Source: Anopheles merus
Lineage: Eukaryota; Arthropoda; Insecta; Diptera; Culicidae
NCBI RefSeq assembly: GCF_017562075.2
Contig: NC_054083.1
Location: 34,680,755 to 34,744,754 of the forward strand
DNA: 64,000 nucleotides
Reading direction: 5' to 3'
This document shows positions 63,916 to 64,000 of the stretch, piece by piece; positions within the stretch are counted from its first letter, which is position 1, and each line of letters starts with the position of its first letter. Made by a program: the position numbers and the translations under genes. The notes below the pieces were generated by a model that saw only the letters and a program-made list of their open reading frames with translations, made no database searches and was not told the DNA's origin.

Positions 63916-64000
63916 AAAACATCTTGCGAGCGTTGAATAATGCTGTTAACATTAGCAACTGACTGAATACAGTGTACTATTAGGCAAATTTAGTTTAAAC
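63916..64000. other. End of window, nothing recognised
   Basis: AT-rich sequence without a coding exon; presumed continuation of SCaMC intron 1. Confidence 0.4.

Overview
This window is eukaryotic nuclear DNA. It has spliced genes with GT-AG introns, Kozak-like ATG starts, many (TG)n, (CAG)n and (GAT)n microsatellites, GC-rich third codon positions inside exons, and inverted-repeat elements in AT-rich spacers. The protein matches point to a dipteran, most likely a mosquito and probably an Anopheles: the kinase is nearly colinear with Drosophila Src64B, and the solute carrier resembles the insect PAPST2 proteins. The species call is an inference. Nothing prokaryotic, viral or CRISPR-like was seen.

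Layout. Positions 1-46054 hold no protein-coding gene that I can support. I read most of it as a very long non-coding intron or upstream region of the kinase gene. It holds three plus-strand sites (632/633, 20856/20857, 31250/31251) where a 3' splice site is joined directly to a 5' splice site. Each has a branch-point-like TAAT 25-30 bases upstream and a pyrimidine tract. This is the architecture of recursive-splicing ratchet points. The region also holds a 450-bp TA-flanked MITE, two degenerate tandem-repeat patches, a 640-bp T-rich tract and a possible 24-nt microexon. Positions 46004-47289 look like the acceptor and 5' leader of the kinase gene. Positions 47290-50556 carry Src64B in four coding exons (538 codons), followed by a long, T-poor, CA-repeat-rich 3' region. 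Converging on it from the minus strand is a two-exon PAPST2 (Golgi PAPS transporter, 377 codons, 56443-57668). Positions 57669-61120 are an upstream and intergenic stretch with small repeats. Positions 61121-61360 are the first coding exon of an EF-hand mitochondrial carrier (SCaMC/SLC25A25 type), whose remaining exons lie beyond the window. The right end (62257-63915) holds a near-identical copy of a block from 59339-59600 and a dense cluster of inverted repeats.

The three genes have unrelated roles: membrane tyrosine-kinase signalling, sulfation-donor transport, and Ca2+-regulated mitochondrial transport. They appear to be neighbours only by position. Src64B and Papst2 are tail to tail; Papst2 and SCaMC are head to head across about 3.5 kb. 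The observations most worth testing are the putative ratchet sites upstream of Src64B, the frame-preserving 78-bp intron between its SH3 and SH2 domains, and the repeat structures that flank SCaMC exon 1.
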